The position numbers and the translations under genes were made by a program. From positions 1,289,069 to 1,353,068 of the forward strand of contig NZ_CP017881.1 in NCBI RefSeq assembly GCF_002761295.1: DNA of 64,000 nucleotides. The letters run 5' to 3'. The notes under the pieces are model-generated. The model was not told where the DNA came from. It searched no databases and worked only from the letters and a program-made list of their open reading frames with translations. This document shows, piece after piece, positions 48,390 to 59,253 of this stretch (positions within the stretch are counted from its first letter, which is position 1; the number at the start of each line of letters is the position of its first letter). The DNA comes from Methanohalophilus portucalensis (lineage in GTDB: Archaea > Halobacteriota > Methanosarcinia > Methanosarcinales > Methanosarcinaceae).

Positions 48390-49091
48390 ATGCTTGCAAA
48401 AGGTTCTCATAGCTGGGTCTTTACGGCCTCATTGTTCACAATTGCAATGGGATTTATGTATATAACTTCGCGATTGCAGATATTTAACGTTAAATCAATG
48501 CTGGATGTGCCTTTGCTGGGCGGAAATACTTTCTTTTTGAGCCTGTTTTCCGGCTGGCAAATATTCCTCTACTCTACTTTTGGGTTTGGCTTGCTGACAG
48601 TATTTTTTGTTTTCTTTTTCCGTGATCCTAAGCGGGATTCCCCTCTCTGTAAAAGCTGTATCCTTGCCCCGGCCGATGGTAAAATTTCGGATATCAGGGG
48701 CCGTAAGGTTTGCATTTTCATGAACATTAACAATGTTCATGTAAATCGCGCTCCCTTTTGCGGTAAAGTTTTATCTGTAAAACACTTTAAAGGAAGCTAT
48801 CTGCCGGCATTTACCAAGGATTCCTCCCGCAATGAGAGAATAAATATCCTGCTGCAGACATCCGTTGGAAAAATTGAAGTAACCCAGATAGCCGGTTTCC
48901 TGGTGCGCCGGATAGTAACCTATGTGGAGGAAGGGGATGAAATCCTGCAGGGAGAAAAGATTGGAATGATACGTCTGGGGTCCCGGGTGGATGTTACTAT
49001 CCCAGAAGGATTTGATATTTGTGTCAGTAAAGGGGATAAGGTGTATGCAGGCGATACCAAAATTGCAAAAACCCCACATCATGAGAGGTAA
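48390..49091 (+). CDS. Archaetidylserine decarboxylase proenzyme
   Basis: 233 residues. Two N-terminal membrane helices (about 9-30 and 47-75), then the decarboxylase domain: CILAPADGKISDIRG, CIFMNINNVHVNRAPFCGKV and RIGSR-like IRLGSRVDV (about 190-198). Self-cleavage between Gly and Ser of LGS should give the pyruvoyl cofactor. It makes archaetidylethanolamine from archaetidylserine, the product of the next gene. It starts immediately after the artA stop. Confidence 0.92.
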   Translation: MLAKGSHSWVFTASLFTIAMGFMYITSRLQIFNVKSMLDVPLLGGNTFFLSLFSGWQIFLYSTFGFGLLTVFFVFFFRDPKRDSPLCKSCILAPADGKISDIRGRKVCIFMNINNVHVNRAPFCGKVLSVKHFKGSYLPAFTKDSSRNERINILLQTSVGKIEVTQIAGFLVRRIVTYVEEGDEILQGEKIGMIRLGSRVDVTIPEGFDICVSKGDKVYAGDTKIAKTPHHER

Positions 49092-49094
49092 TGG

Positions 49095-49778
49095 ATGGAT
49101 ATCTTCAAGGACCTGGTCCTGCCGGACATAATGACATTAACAAACGCTGTTTTCGGACTTTTAGCTATCTTCGCGGCCTTTAGTGGACAGATTGAGCTGG
49201 GTTTTGTTTTTGTGCTGGTTGCAGCGGTAGCCGATGGGATGGATGGTTATCTGGCACGTACTATTAGCCAGGGTCCAATGGGGGAATATCTTGATTCTCT
49301 TGCAGATGCTGTTTCTTTCGGAGTGGCCCCTGCATGTCTGATCTATTTAGGTATATCAGGTCTTCTGCGATACGCAGCGGGTTTTTTTGCCTGCATGTAT
49401 CTGGTTTGTGGAATATTGCGGCTTGCCCGTTTCAACACTAAAAAAAAAACAATCCCGGATTTTGAAGGTTTGCCAATCACGGCTTCTGCTGTAGTTTTAT
49501 CATCCTATGCCCTGCTTGCCCCCCAGTATATCTATAGCTGGGTAATCTTCGGTCTGGTCGTGCTGTTGTGCTATCTAATGATCAGTGATCATCCTTATCC
49601 CAAACTTCGCGGCCCCAGGGCCATGGGTGCTGTATCAGTGCTCTTTTTCTCAACAATACTGTCCTATTTCCTGCTTAATTCCTATATGTGGATATTCTCC
49701 ACTATCCTGTTTTTGTCCCTGATGCTATATCTGGAATCTCCTATAATGAGGATTCCCAGACAGTATTATGAAAAATAA
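49095..49778 (+). CDS. pssA: CDP-archaeol serine O-archaetidyltransferase
   Basis: 227 residues with about six membrane helices. The CDP-alcohol phosphotransferase motif D-G-x2-D-G-x-AR-x8-G-x3-D-x3-D is visible as ADGMDGYLARTISQGPMGEY followed by LDSLAD (about 46-71). It makes archaetidylserine for the decarboxylase upstream. Third gene of artA-psd-pssA, a set found together in haloarchaea and methanogens. Confidence 0.92.
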   Translation: MDIFKDLVLPDIMTLTNAVFGLLAIFAAFSGQIELGFVFVLVAAVADGMDGYLARTISQGPMGEYLDSLADAVSFGVAPACLIYLGISGLLRYAAGFFACMYLVCGILRLARFNTKKKTIPDFEGLPITASAVVLSSYALLAPQYIYSWVIFGLVVLLCYLMISDHPYPKLRGPRAMGAVSVLFFSTILSYFLLNSYMWIFSTILFLSLMLYLESPIMRIPRQYYEK

Positions 49779-49803
49779 ATTAATTCAAAAAGAAAAAGGG
49801 AGA

Positions 49804-52413
49804 TCATGTATGTTCTTCTCCCTTTCTGACCTCAAAGTTAAGACCACGCTCATCGGCATCGACAACAACAGTATCGGATTCCATCACCTCTCCACTGACA
49901 ATACGTTTACCTACCTCGGTTTCAAGTTCGTTCTGGATGACCCTTTTCAGTGGTCTCGCACCGTACGTCTCACTATAGCCAGCATCTCCCAGGTATTTCT
50001 TCGCCCGGTCAGTGATTTCAAGATCGATTCTGCGCTCTTTGAGCCTCTGCACAAGGTCTTCTATCTTGATATCCACGATGTATGTCAGCTGGTCCTTGGT
50101 AAGGGCGCGGAATATGGCGATCTCGTCGATACGGTTGAGGAATTCCGGCCTGAAGTGTTTGGTGAGTTCGTTCATGGCCGTCTCCTGCATCTTGCTGTAG
50201 GCAACTCCTTCTTCAAGTTTGGAGATGGCGTAATCCACACAGATATTGGAGGTCATGATCACGATCGTATTCTTGAAATCCACAGTCCTGCCCTTTGAAT
50301 CGGTCAATCTGCCGTCATCGAGCAACTGGAGCATGATATTGAATACATCATGATGGGCTTTTTCGATCTCATCAAACAGGACGACCGAATAGGGATTCCT
50401 GCGTACGGCTTCAGTAAGCTGGCCCCCTTCATCATGGCCGATGTATCCCGGCGGAGCACCGATAAGCCTTGCAACTGTGTGTTTTTCCATGTACTCGGAC
50501 ATATCAACGCGGATCATATGGTCTTCGCTATCGAAAAGTTCGGTTGCAAGGGCTTTGGCGAGTTCGGTCTTACCCACACCGGTAGGTCCCAGGAAGATGA
50601 AACTGCCGATTGGCCGACGTGGGTCCTTGATTCCCGCCTGGGCACGGATCACAGCATCTGAAACGGCTTTTACTGCCTCGTTCTGGCCGATCACTCTTTC
50701 ATGCAGGCGATCCTCCAGATGCACCAGTTTTTCCCTTTCTCCCTCCATAAGTTTGGTAACCGGAATTCTGGTCCACTCGCTTACTACATGTGCAATATCT
50801 TCCTCGTCCACCTCTTCCTTGAGAAGCATATTGGTTTGCTTTTCCTTCAGACGATTTTCCTCTTCCTCGTATTCATGCTGCAGGGGAACAAGAGTACCGT
50901 ATTTCAGCCGGGATGCCTTTTCAAAATCGCCTTCTGTCTCTGCCAGTTCCAGCTGGGTCTTGGTATCATCGATCTGTTCTTTGATACTGTTCAGTTTTGC
51001 AATGGTGGCCTTCTCGTTTTCCCAGCGAGTGCGCATTGCGTCGGATTCGGCCCGGATTTCTGAGATCTCTTTCTCCAGGCTCTGCAGCCTTTCTTTTGAA
51101 GCAGCATCCTTTTCCTTTTTCAGGGCTTCCTTCTCGATCTCAAGTTGCATCAGTTTCCTGTCAGCTTCATCCAGGCTGGCCGGTTTGCTGTCGATGGCAG
51201 TCTTTACCTTCGAGGCTGCCTCATCCAGCAAGTCTATGGCTTTGTCAGGCAGGAACCTGTCCGATATATACCGGTCACTCAACACGGCGGCTGCAACCAG
51301 GGCACTGTCCTTGAGCCGTACTCCGTGATGAACCTCATATTTCTCTTTCAGTCCTCTCAGGATAGAGATGGTGTTCTCAACATCCGGGGCATTCACCATC
51401 ACAGGCATGAACCTGCGCTCCAGGGCTGCATCTTTCTCGATGTATTTCCGATATTCATCAAGGGTGGTTGCACCTATACAGTGCAGTTCTCCCCTGGCCA
51501 GCATAGGTTTGAGCAGGTTGCCGGCATCCATTGCACCTTCAGTGGCTCCTGCCCCTACAATGGTATGCAACTCATCGATGAACAGTATAATCTGTCCTTC
51601 AGATTCGGCCACTTCCTTCAGGACTGCCTTGAGTCTTTCCTCAAATTCTCCCCGGAATTTGGCTCCTGCGACCAGAGAACCCATGTCCAGAGCCACGATA
51701 CGTTTGTTCTTCATTGCATCGGGAACGTCCTTTTTTGCAATACGCTGCGCCAGTCCTTCTACAATGGCGGTCTTACCCACGCCTGCCTCTCCAATAAGTA
51801 CCGGGTTATTCTTCCTGCGGCGGGACAGTATTTCTATCGTATGCCTGATCTCATGATCCCTGCCGATTACCGGGTCAAGTTTTCCCTGGTTGGCAAGTTC
51901 TGTAAAATCGATGCCGTATTTTTCCAGAGGTTCATATGTATCCTCCGGGTTTTCTGATGTCACTCTGCGATTCCCCCTGATTTCCTTTATCGCCTGGTTC
52001 AGGCGCTCTTCATCTGCCCCGAATTCCTCGAGCAGTTCCTTGCTGTAGCTGCCCTTTTCCCGGGCCAGGGCTACCAGTATATGCTCTACACTGGTATATT
52101 CATCATTCATCTTACTCGCAAGGGATGCAGCATTATCCAGTACCCGGATGGCTTTCTGGGTGAAGTAAACATTCTCGCTTCCCGGACCTGATACCTGCCC
52201 AAGCCCTGACATGTGTTTTTCGAGTTGTTCTTTAACCATTGCGCTGGAAATGTTCATCTTATCAAGCAAAGAAGGCACAAGTCCTTCCCTTTGTTCCAAA
52301 AGAGAAAGGAACAGATGCTCCGAATCAATCTGCTGATGATAATATCTTGCAGCAATGGTTCGGGAATTTTGTATTGCCTCCTGGGCTTTCTGTGTGAAAT
52401 TATTCAGGTCCAT
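49804..52413 (-). CDS. clpB: ClpB disaggregase (Hsp104 family)
   Basis: 869 residues, full length. Two AAA+ rings that pull apart protein aggregates. Residues 1-150 are the Clp N-domain pair ([19 protein letters not shown]). The first Walker A is [13 protein letters not shown] (about 206-218), the M-domain coiled coil is at about 405-525, and the second Walker A is [15 protein letters not shown] (about 604-618). It is bacterial in type, as in other Methanosarcinaceae, and probably came by old transfer. GGAGGATCAGT precedes ATG 52413. It lies downstream of groES-groEL. Confidence 0.95.
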   Translation of the reverse strand: MDLNNFTQKAQEAIQNSRTIAARYYHQQIDSEHLFLSLLEQREGLVPSLLDKMNISSAMVKEQLEKHMSGLGQVSGPGSENVYFTQKAIRVLDNAASLASKMNDEYTSVEHILVALAREKGSYSKELLEEFGADEERLNQAIKEIRGNRRVTSENPEDTYEPLEKYGIDFTELANQGKLDPVIGRDHEIRHTIEILSRRRKNNPVLIGEAGVGKTAIVEGLAQRIAKKDVPDAMKNKRIVALDMGSLVAGAKFRGEFEERLKAVLKEVAESEGQIILFIDELHTIVGAGATEGAMDAGNLLKPMLARGELHCIGATTLDEYRKYIEKDAALERRFMPVMVNAPDVENTISILRGLKEKYEVHHGVRLKDSALVAAAVLSDRYISDRFLPDKAIDLLDEAASKVKTAIDSKPASLDEADRKLMQLEIEKEALKKEKDAASKERLQSLEKEISEIRAESDAMRTRWENEKATIAKLNSIKEQIDDTKTQLELAETEGDFEKASRLKYGTLVPLQHEYEEEENRLKEKQTNMLLKEEVDEEDIAHVVSEWTRIPVTKLMEGEREKLVHLEDRLHERVIGQNEAVKAVSDAVIRAQAGIKDPRRPIGSFIFLGPTGVGKTELAKALATELFDSEDHMIRVDMSEYMEKHTVARLIGAPPGYIGHDEGGQLTEAVRRNPYSVVLFDEIEKAHHDVFNIMLQLLDDGRLTDSKGRTVDFKNTIVIMTSNICVDYAISKLEEGVAYSKMQETAMNELTKHFRPEFLNRIDEIAIFRALTKDQLTYIVDIKIEDLVQRLKERRIDLEITDRAKKYLGDAGYSETYGARPLKRVIQNELETEVGKRIVSGEVMESDTVVVDADERGLNFEVRKGEEHT

Positions 52414-52505
52414 ACTGATCCTCCATTATTTAATTCAATACTTCAGGGCTTTATACTTTTGGAGTGTTTTTCTGAAGACATTCTCTCCCCGAAGTGCAAT
52501 GCTTC

Positions 52506-52539
52506 AAAAAAAAACAAGCCCTGCAAGACAGCAGGGCTT
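52506..52539 (-). terminator. Intrinsic-type terminator after groEL
   Basis: On the minus strand, a 9-bp perfect stem AAGCCCTGC/GCAGGGCTT with a 6-base loop (52516-52539 on plus), followed by a run of nine T (52506-52514). It is 12 bases downstream of the groEL stop, a form more typical of bacteria than archaea. Confidence 0.7.
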
Positions 52540-52550
52540 ACCCGGTGAAA

Positions 52551-54161
<1,611 letters not shown>

Positions 54162-54178
54162 TTATATACCCCGATAAC

Positions 54179-54454
54179 TTATTCTTCAACAATTGCAAGT
54201 ACATCCTTGAAATCTATGAAGAGATATTTCTCTCCGTCCATTTCCATTTCATCACTCTGGAATCCACCATAGATGACATGGTCGCCTTTTTTGACCGGTA
54301 ATTCTTTACCGTCTTCGTATGTGCCTGCGGCTACAATATTTCCTTCCTTTTTCTCTTTCTGGGCACTTTCCGGGATGTATATACCTCCGGAAGTGACCTC
54401 CTCTTCCTTAATAGGTTTGATAAGAACTCTTTCTCCAACTGGTTTTATGTTCAT
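54179..54454 (-). CDS. groES: Co-chaperonin GroES (Hsp10)
   Basis: 91 residues. Lid of the GroEL chamber. MNIKPVGERVLIKPIKEEEV, the mobile loop TSGGIYIPESAQ and DHVIYGGFQSDEM are typical. ATG 54454 has AGGAGG upstream; the frame start at 54499 is rejected. A TATA-like TTTAAATAATAG lies near 54515-54526 (minus strand), and a 25-bp palindrome beyond it. Confidence 0.95.
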   Translation of the reverse strand: MNIKPVGERVLIKPIKEEEVTSGGIYIPESAQKEKKEGNIVAAGTYEDGKELPVKKGDHVIYGGFQSDEMEMDGEKYLFIDFKDVLAIVEE

Positions 54455-54554
54455 GCTTTGTCCTCCTGACCTTTTCAGACCAACTCGGTCAGTATGCAAT
54501 CTTAATGGGAAATCTATTATTTAAACTTTTTGTTTTTTATGTATTTCATTTGTG

Positions 54555-54579
54555 TTTTGTAGATATCATATCTACAAAA
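54555..54579. promoter_or_regulatory. 25-bp palindrome between groES and its divergent HTH gene
   Basis: TTTTGTAGATAT and ATATCTACAAAA, perfect 12-bp arms around one C. It lies directly upstream of the regulator's TATA (about 54585-54598) and about 40 bases upstream of the groES TATA, a position suited to control both. Confidence 0.65.
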
Positions 54580-54620
54580 ATCAGTTATTTTTATATACTA
54601 TTATTCTGTTATCATCTCTT

Positions 54621-55028
54621 ATGAGCCGGCAGATTATTCTGTTAAATCTGGAAAAACCAAGAAAGAAGGACCCTGAACAAGATTTGCACTGGTTATGTAA
54701 TAGCTTTGGCCTGTCTTCGGGAAGGGATATAGAAAACACGGCAAACCGGATTGTAATGACTTTGCTTGATAACATTGCCGAGAATGAACGTGTTTCATCG
54801 GAAATGATAGCTGAGGCTCTTGGCATAAATCTCTCCCGTGTTAATCACCATGTACGGAATTTGGTAAAGGCAGGACTTGTTTACCGTGAAAAACGTCTGC
54901 TTTATCTAAGAGGGGGGAGCCTGAAGGCAGCAGTACATGAAATGCGCAAAGACTCCGAGCGTATGTTTGATGAACTGGAAGCCATTGCTTCAGAGATTGA
55001 CAGGCAAAAAGGTATCAGTAATCGTTGA
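54621..55028 (+). CDS. Winged-helix (ArsR-like) regulator, candidate chaperone regulator
   Basis: 135 residues. The winged helix reads VSSEMIAEALGINLSRVNHH then VRNLVKAGLVYREKRLLYLR (about 57-98), followed by a C-terminal helical dimerisation tail. It is divergent from groES and separated by a palindrome, so a heat-shock or chaperone regulator is a good guess; I recognise no named member. ATG 54621 follows a TATA by about 27 bases, so the transcript is probably leaderless. Confidence 0.75.
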   Translation: MSRQIILLNLEKPRKKDPEQDLHWLCNSFGLSSGRDIENTANRIVMTLLDNIAENERVSSEMIAEALGINLSRVNHHVRNLVKAGLVYREKRLLYLRGGSLKAAVHEMRKDSERMFDELEAIASEIDRQKGISNR

Positions 55029-55171
55029 AAAATACGTTTTGTCGTATTAAGTTTATAAATTAATGTTTTTAAATTCCATACTTTTTCTTCTGTATGTCAG
55101 TTTATTTTATAGGGGTATATGTTAAGATACTTGTCTATGGCAGAATATATTGCCCAGAATAAATTTATGAA

Positions 55172-56956
55172 TTATTCTGATTTGACATTTCCGTTTTCTG
55201 GATATTTTTTAAATCGGAGGACAAAACGAGCCCCATGTGGATCATTGTCTTCTACATCTATTGAACCATAACGATTCATTGTGGTTTTGACAATGTATAG
55301 GCCCATTCCACCATTACCTGTGGAAAATCCTTCATCAAAAACCTTCTTTTTTATGGAATCGTGTATACCAGTTCCGTTATCACTTACCTGAACCTCTACA
55401 TCATCTTCTTTTACTTTCACTTTTATATCAACAATATCTGCCTTTCCATGTTTAATTGAATTTTCTATCAGGTTTTCAAAAATTGAATATATGACTTCAT
55501 CTGCCATGACTGTGGCATCGCCTTTCGTATTGATTTGCAAGTCATATTTGCCATGCAGTTTTTCAAAAACCTTACTTAATTGGAATGGTTTGAGTTCTTT
55601 CTCAAAATTCAATGTATTTTCAAAAATTTTCATTTCGTTTATTCGGGAAAAACTCTTTTCCACTGCCCTTTTCATCATGTCAAGATATTTATCATCCCTT
55701 TTATTCCTGAATATATCTACAGACATTGAAATTGCACTCAGGTCATTGGATATATCATGGCGAAGGATCTGGTTGACAGTTTGCAGTTCTTTTGTGAGTT
55801 GAGCCTGTCGCCTTTTCATGTTCCTTCTTTCTGTGACATCCTCATACACTGCAACAATATCTCCGTTTGCAAGTTTGTAGATGTCATTTTTTCTCCATCC
55901 CTCTCTTTCTGAGTCACAATAGTGGAAGGGCTCCATATGGATATGGTTGCCTGTATTCCAGACCTTACTTAAGTTATCCAAAAAACCTGTTTCTCTGGAG
56001 TTGGGGAAGGTTAAGGTTAATTTTTTCCCGATGACATCTTCCTTTTTTACCCCTTCTATTTTTTCTACCGCCGGGTTTATGTCCTTAATAACAAAATCTT
56101 TTCCGTTGTCAACAGGTTCAAAAACAGTTACTCCGTTTTTCATTGCCATGAAAAGGTCTGTGTATTTTTTCCTTTCCTGATTCAATTCCCCAAACAACAT
56201 CTCATAGGGTTTGTCAAGACTTGTAACTATTACTGCTTTGTAAATAAGGTAAAAAGAAATTAACTTGAAAAAATGTCCTACAAGGTTTGAAAATCCATAC
56301 ACGCTTATGTAGAAAGTAAAAACAAGTTCTGCAATTATGGTAAAAACAATGGCCAGTGCCAGATATCTGTATACATTCGGTAGGAAAGTGCTTCTTTTTT
56401 GATGAAGCAATGTAAGTGCTACTAGCAGTATAGAAGCGATCAGGTATTCACTGTATATTTTAAAAGAAGTCAACCCCTCTCCTTCGATGTAAGAATCCGG
56501 GAAATATCCTCCAAAAATTGAGACAATCAGAACTGTTGTGACGATGAGGTAGGTTGTTGTTACATTTGAAGCTTTTACTTTTTTCCCTATGATGGAGAAT
56601 GATGCCACAAGGGTCAAACTTTCCAGATATCTTGCTGCTATCCATAGCTGGGTGGGTAGATTTGCATCATAGCCTGGAAATATACCCATGCCTTTATACG
56701 CAAAAGTATGCAAAAGATCAATCGAGGCTATGAAAAGATATCCAATACCCGCAGCCAGTATGTAATTGTTCTCTATAATGCTCCTGCGGTTCCAGACTAT
56801 CAGGAAAAAAGCAACTGCAACAATTATACTGAATAATTCTGCAAGCGAATGGAATAATAGGTAATTATCAAGGCTTATGATATACAATCCGACAATTACC
56901 ACTACTAGAAAGATAATATCACTGTATTTTCTAATACCGGTATTATTTTGATTCAT
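55172..56956 (-). CDS. MASE3-PAS sensor histidine kinase
   Basis: 594 residues. Residues about 10-245 hold seven or eight membrane helices with the MASE3-type pattern (YLFIASIDLLHTFAYKGMGI near 71-90). A PAS domain follows at about 262-380 (MKNGVTVFEPVDNGKDFVIK). The kinase H-box is ILRHDISNDLSAISMSVDIF with the phospho-His, and the ATPase domain has SIKHG, VSDNGTGIHDS and GGMGLYIVKTTM. No response regulator lies adjacent. The signal sensed is unknown. Confidence 0.9.
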   Translation of the reverse strand: MNQNNTGIRKYSDIIFLVVVIVGLYIISLDNYLLFHSLAELFSIIVAVAFFLIVWNRRSIIENNYILAAGIGYLFIASIDLLHTFAYKGMGIFPGYDANLPTQLWIAARYLESLTLVASFSIIGKKVKASNVTTTYLIVTTVLIVSIFGGYFPDSYIEGEGLTSFKIYSEYLIASILLVALTLLHQKRSTFLPNVYRYLALAIVFTIIAELVFTFYISVYGFSNLVGHFFKLISFYLIYKAVIVTSLDKPYEMLFGELNQERKKYTDLFMAMKNGVTVFEPVDNGKDFVIKDINPAVEKIEGVKKEDVIGKKLTLTFPNSRETGFLDNLSKVWNTGNHIHMEPFHYCDSEREGWRKNDIYKLANGDIVAVYEDVTERRNMKRRQAQLTKELQTVNQILRHDISNDLSAISMSVDIFRNKRDDKYLDMMKRAVEKSFSRINEMKIFENTLNFEKELKPFQLSKVFEKLHGKYDLQINTKGDATVMADEVIYSIFENLIENSIKHGKADIVDIKVKVKEDDVEVQVSDNGTGIHDSIKKKVFDEGFSTGNGGMGLYIVKTTMNRYGSIDVEDNDPHGARFVLRFKKYPENGNVKSE

Positions 56957-57052
56957 ATAGCCTCTTCAATGCGAATAGAAGGAGTTTTTCTTTTCATTAT
57001 ATGTATTAATGTTATATATGTATTGTATTATTAAAATACTGTCGTGTAATAC

Positions 57053-57847
57053 ATGGAAACGAAAAATGTGAAACCTATGATAATTGAAATGGAAAATGTC
57101 ACAGTTTGTAAAAATGGCAACACATTACTGGACAAATTCTCTCTTAATATTAAAAATGGGGAAAATGTTGCAATTATCGGTCCTAATGGAGCGGGCAAAT
57201 CTTCTTTTATCAAAACAGTTACAGGAGAATTACGTCCTCTTCATTCTGAAAAGACGATTGTCCGCTTATTCGGAAAGAAGCGTTGGGATATTTTCGGGCT
57301 GCGCAATAAAATGGGTATAATCAGCGGTGATCTGCAAGACGAATACATGCGCGATATTCCAGGAATCGAGGTGGTAATATCTGGTTTTTTTAGCAGCATA
57401 GGCCTGTATCGCAATCATACTATTACAGGGGCTATGAAAAGGCGGGCCCATGAGGTGCTCGTTTTTCTTGGTATTGAACATCTTGCCTCACGTCCCATAA
57501 ACGAAATGTCAACAGGACAGGCCCGCAGACTACTGGTTGCCAGGGCACTTGTGCATGACCCGGATGTACTGATACTGGATGAACCTACCAACAGTTTGGA
57601 TCTCATGGCACGGCATATTTTCAGGCAGTCCATGCGCACCATTGCTTCAAAAGGTAAAAACATAATTCTTGTAACACATAATCTTGAAGACCTGATCCCC
57701 GAAATTGACAGGGTGGTCCTGCTCAGTGAAGGAAGGGTATACATGGATGGGCCAGCGGATGAAATATTAACCGCAGAAAACCTGTCTGATATATTTGGAA
57801 TACAGGTACAGGTTTTCTCTAAAGGCGGTTACTATCACGCCTGGTGA
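57053..57847 (+). CDS. ABC transporter-type ATPase
   Basis: 264 residues. One nucleotide-binding domain: Walker A GPNGAGKSS (about 43-51), the signature MSTGQARRLLVARALVHDPD and Walker B VLILDEPTNSLD. The signature is STGQ rather than SGGQ. No permease or binding protein lies nearby. It resembles the stand-alone ATPases of the ModF/YlmA group, whose partners are unclear. A TATA-like stretch (57027-57036) fits a leaderless start at 57053. Confidence 0.88.
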   Translation: METKNVKPMIIEMENVTVCKNGNTLLDKFSLNIKNGENVAIIGPNGAGKSSFIKTVTGELRPLHSEKTIVRLFGKKRWDIFGLRNKMGIISGDLQDEYMRDIPGIEVVISGFFSSIGLYRNHTITGAMKRRAHEVLVFLGIEHLASRPINEMSTGQARRLLVARALVHDPDVLILDEPTNSLDLMARHIFRQSMRTIASKGKNIILVTHNLEDLIPEIDRVVLLSEGRVYMDGPADEILTAENLSDIFGIQVQVFSKGGYYHAW

Positions 57848-59191
57848 TTATTCACGTATCATGGACTGGATTTCTGAACTGACTGTGGGGAACACATAAA
57901 CCACTCTCTTGAACTGGGAAAGCGTCAGTCCAAGTCTCATTGCCATTGCAAAGAGATTAATCACTTCTTCTGAATGGGATCCCAGTATGTGGGCGCCTGC
58001 AATTTTTTGGCTTTCTTTTTCGATGATGACCTTTGAGGCTGCATAGTTTTCCGACAGGCGCCTGCTGTTATACCAATGGCTGCGATCATGGATCAGGACT
58101 TCATACTTTTCAGTAGATTCGGACAGGCTAACACCTACACTTGAGAGAGGAGGAAGGGTAAATACTGTGGAAGGAATTCCGGTATAATCCACTGTCTTGA
58201 CATTTCCTTTTATTATATTGTCTGCTGCAGTAGTTCCCTGCAAACTTGCAACAGGGGTTAAAGGAGCTCCCGGCTTTACACAATCGCCGGCTGCATATAC
58301 GTAAGGATTGGAGACACTTTGCATGTACTCATTTGTCTCCACGAATCCATCTTTAGTTTCAACATTACCTCTTTCAAGTTCCATTCCTTCAAGGGCTGCA
58401 ACCCTGCCGGAACCGTTGACTACCAGGTCACATTCAATCCGCGAGTCTTTGCCCTCACTATCCCTGGTATTCACAGTATATCCTGCTGAAGTACTTTCAA
58501 CAGAGCTGACAGAGATACCTGTATTGACATTTATGCCGGCTTCCTGGGAAGCTTTTACCAGCAATTTGACCATGTCCCTGTCAAAGTGTTTGAGTACTTC
58601 ACTTCTTTGTAAGATAGTTACCTGGCTTCCCGTACGTGCAGCGATATGGGCAAATTCAAACGAAATATATCCACCGCCCACAAAAACAATTCTACTGGGC
58701 AATTCATCGAGATTGAGAAATTGCTCACTTGTAATCAGATTTTCTTTGCCTTTAATTCCGATTTTTCGGGGCACTGAGCCGGGTGCAATCAGGATGTGTT
58801 TGCCCTTAAGGACTGTATCTGCTATCTTGACTTCATTTTGGGAAACAAACTTTGCCCCACCATGATAGGTTTCAATATCCATATTTTTGAACTTTTCTTC
58901 CTTGTCAGCGGGGAAATTTTCCACAAATGTTTGCTTAAATTCCATTAACTTGCTCCAGTCTACGGAAGATTGTGGCATGATCCCCAGCTTGTTGAAACGA
59001 TTAACCTGTTCAACGGTTTCTGCAACACCCACAAGTACTTTTTTTGGCACACATCCCCGAAGTGCACATGTCCCGCCATATTCTCTGATATCTGTAATTG
59101 CGATCTTCATTCCTGCCGCAGCTGCCTTTTTCGCACAAACGGTACCTGCTACACCTGTCCCAATGATGATAATATCATATTCTCTGGCCAT
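57848..59191 (-). CDS. FAD-dependent disulfide reductase-like protein
   Basis: 447 residues. Class I pyridine nucleotide-disulfide oxidoreductase: FAD-binding DIIIIGTGVAGTVCAKKA, redox-active pair in GGTCALRGCVPKK (about 40-52), NAD(P) site RIVFVGGGYISFEFAH, and AAGDC. The family's C-terminal active-site His-Pro-Thr is Phe-Pro-Thr here (VYVFPTVSSEI), so the catalytic base is missing. It is not a classical lipoamide or glutathione reductase; the substrate is unknown. ATG 59191 has GAGGG nine bases upstream and is preferred over the TTG at 59200. Confidence 0.85.
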   Translation of the reverse strand: MAREYDIIIIGTGVAGTVCAKKAAAAGMKIAITDIREYGGTCALRGCVPKKVLVGVAETVEQVNRFNKLGIMPQSSVDWSKLMEFKQTFVENFPADKEEKFKNMDIETYHGGAKFVSQNEVKIADTVLKGKHILIAPGSVPRKIGIKGKENLITSEQFLNLDELPSRIVFVGGGYISFEFAHIAARTGSQVTILQRSEVLKHFDRDMVKLLVKASQEAGINVNTGISVSSVESTSAGYTVNTRDSEGKDSRIECDLVVNGSGRVAALEGMELERGNVETKDGFVETNEYMQSVSNPYVYAAGDCVKPGAPLTPVASLQGTTAADNIIKGNVKTVDYTGIPSTVFTLPPLSSVGVSLSESTEKYEVLIHDRSHWYNSRRLSENYAASKVIIEKESQKIAGAHILGSHSEEVINLFAMAMRLGLTLSQFKRVVYVFPTVSSEIQSMIRE

Positions 59192-59253
59192 TTCCTTCAA
59201 CCCTCAGGGGAAAATTAGGTAGTTGGAAGATAAATGGCTATCGCAAATATAGT

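Noticed and set aside
50441-51328. 295-codon ORF on the plus strand inside clpB
   Set aside because: It is antisense to well-conserved ClpB sequence, Ser/Arg-rich in the manner of shadow frames, and has no recognisable domain.
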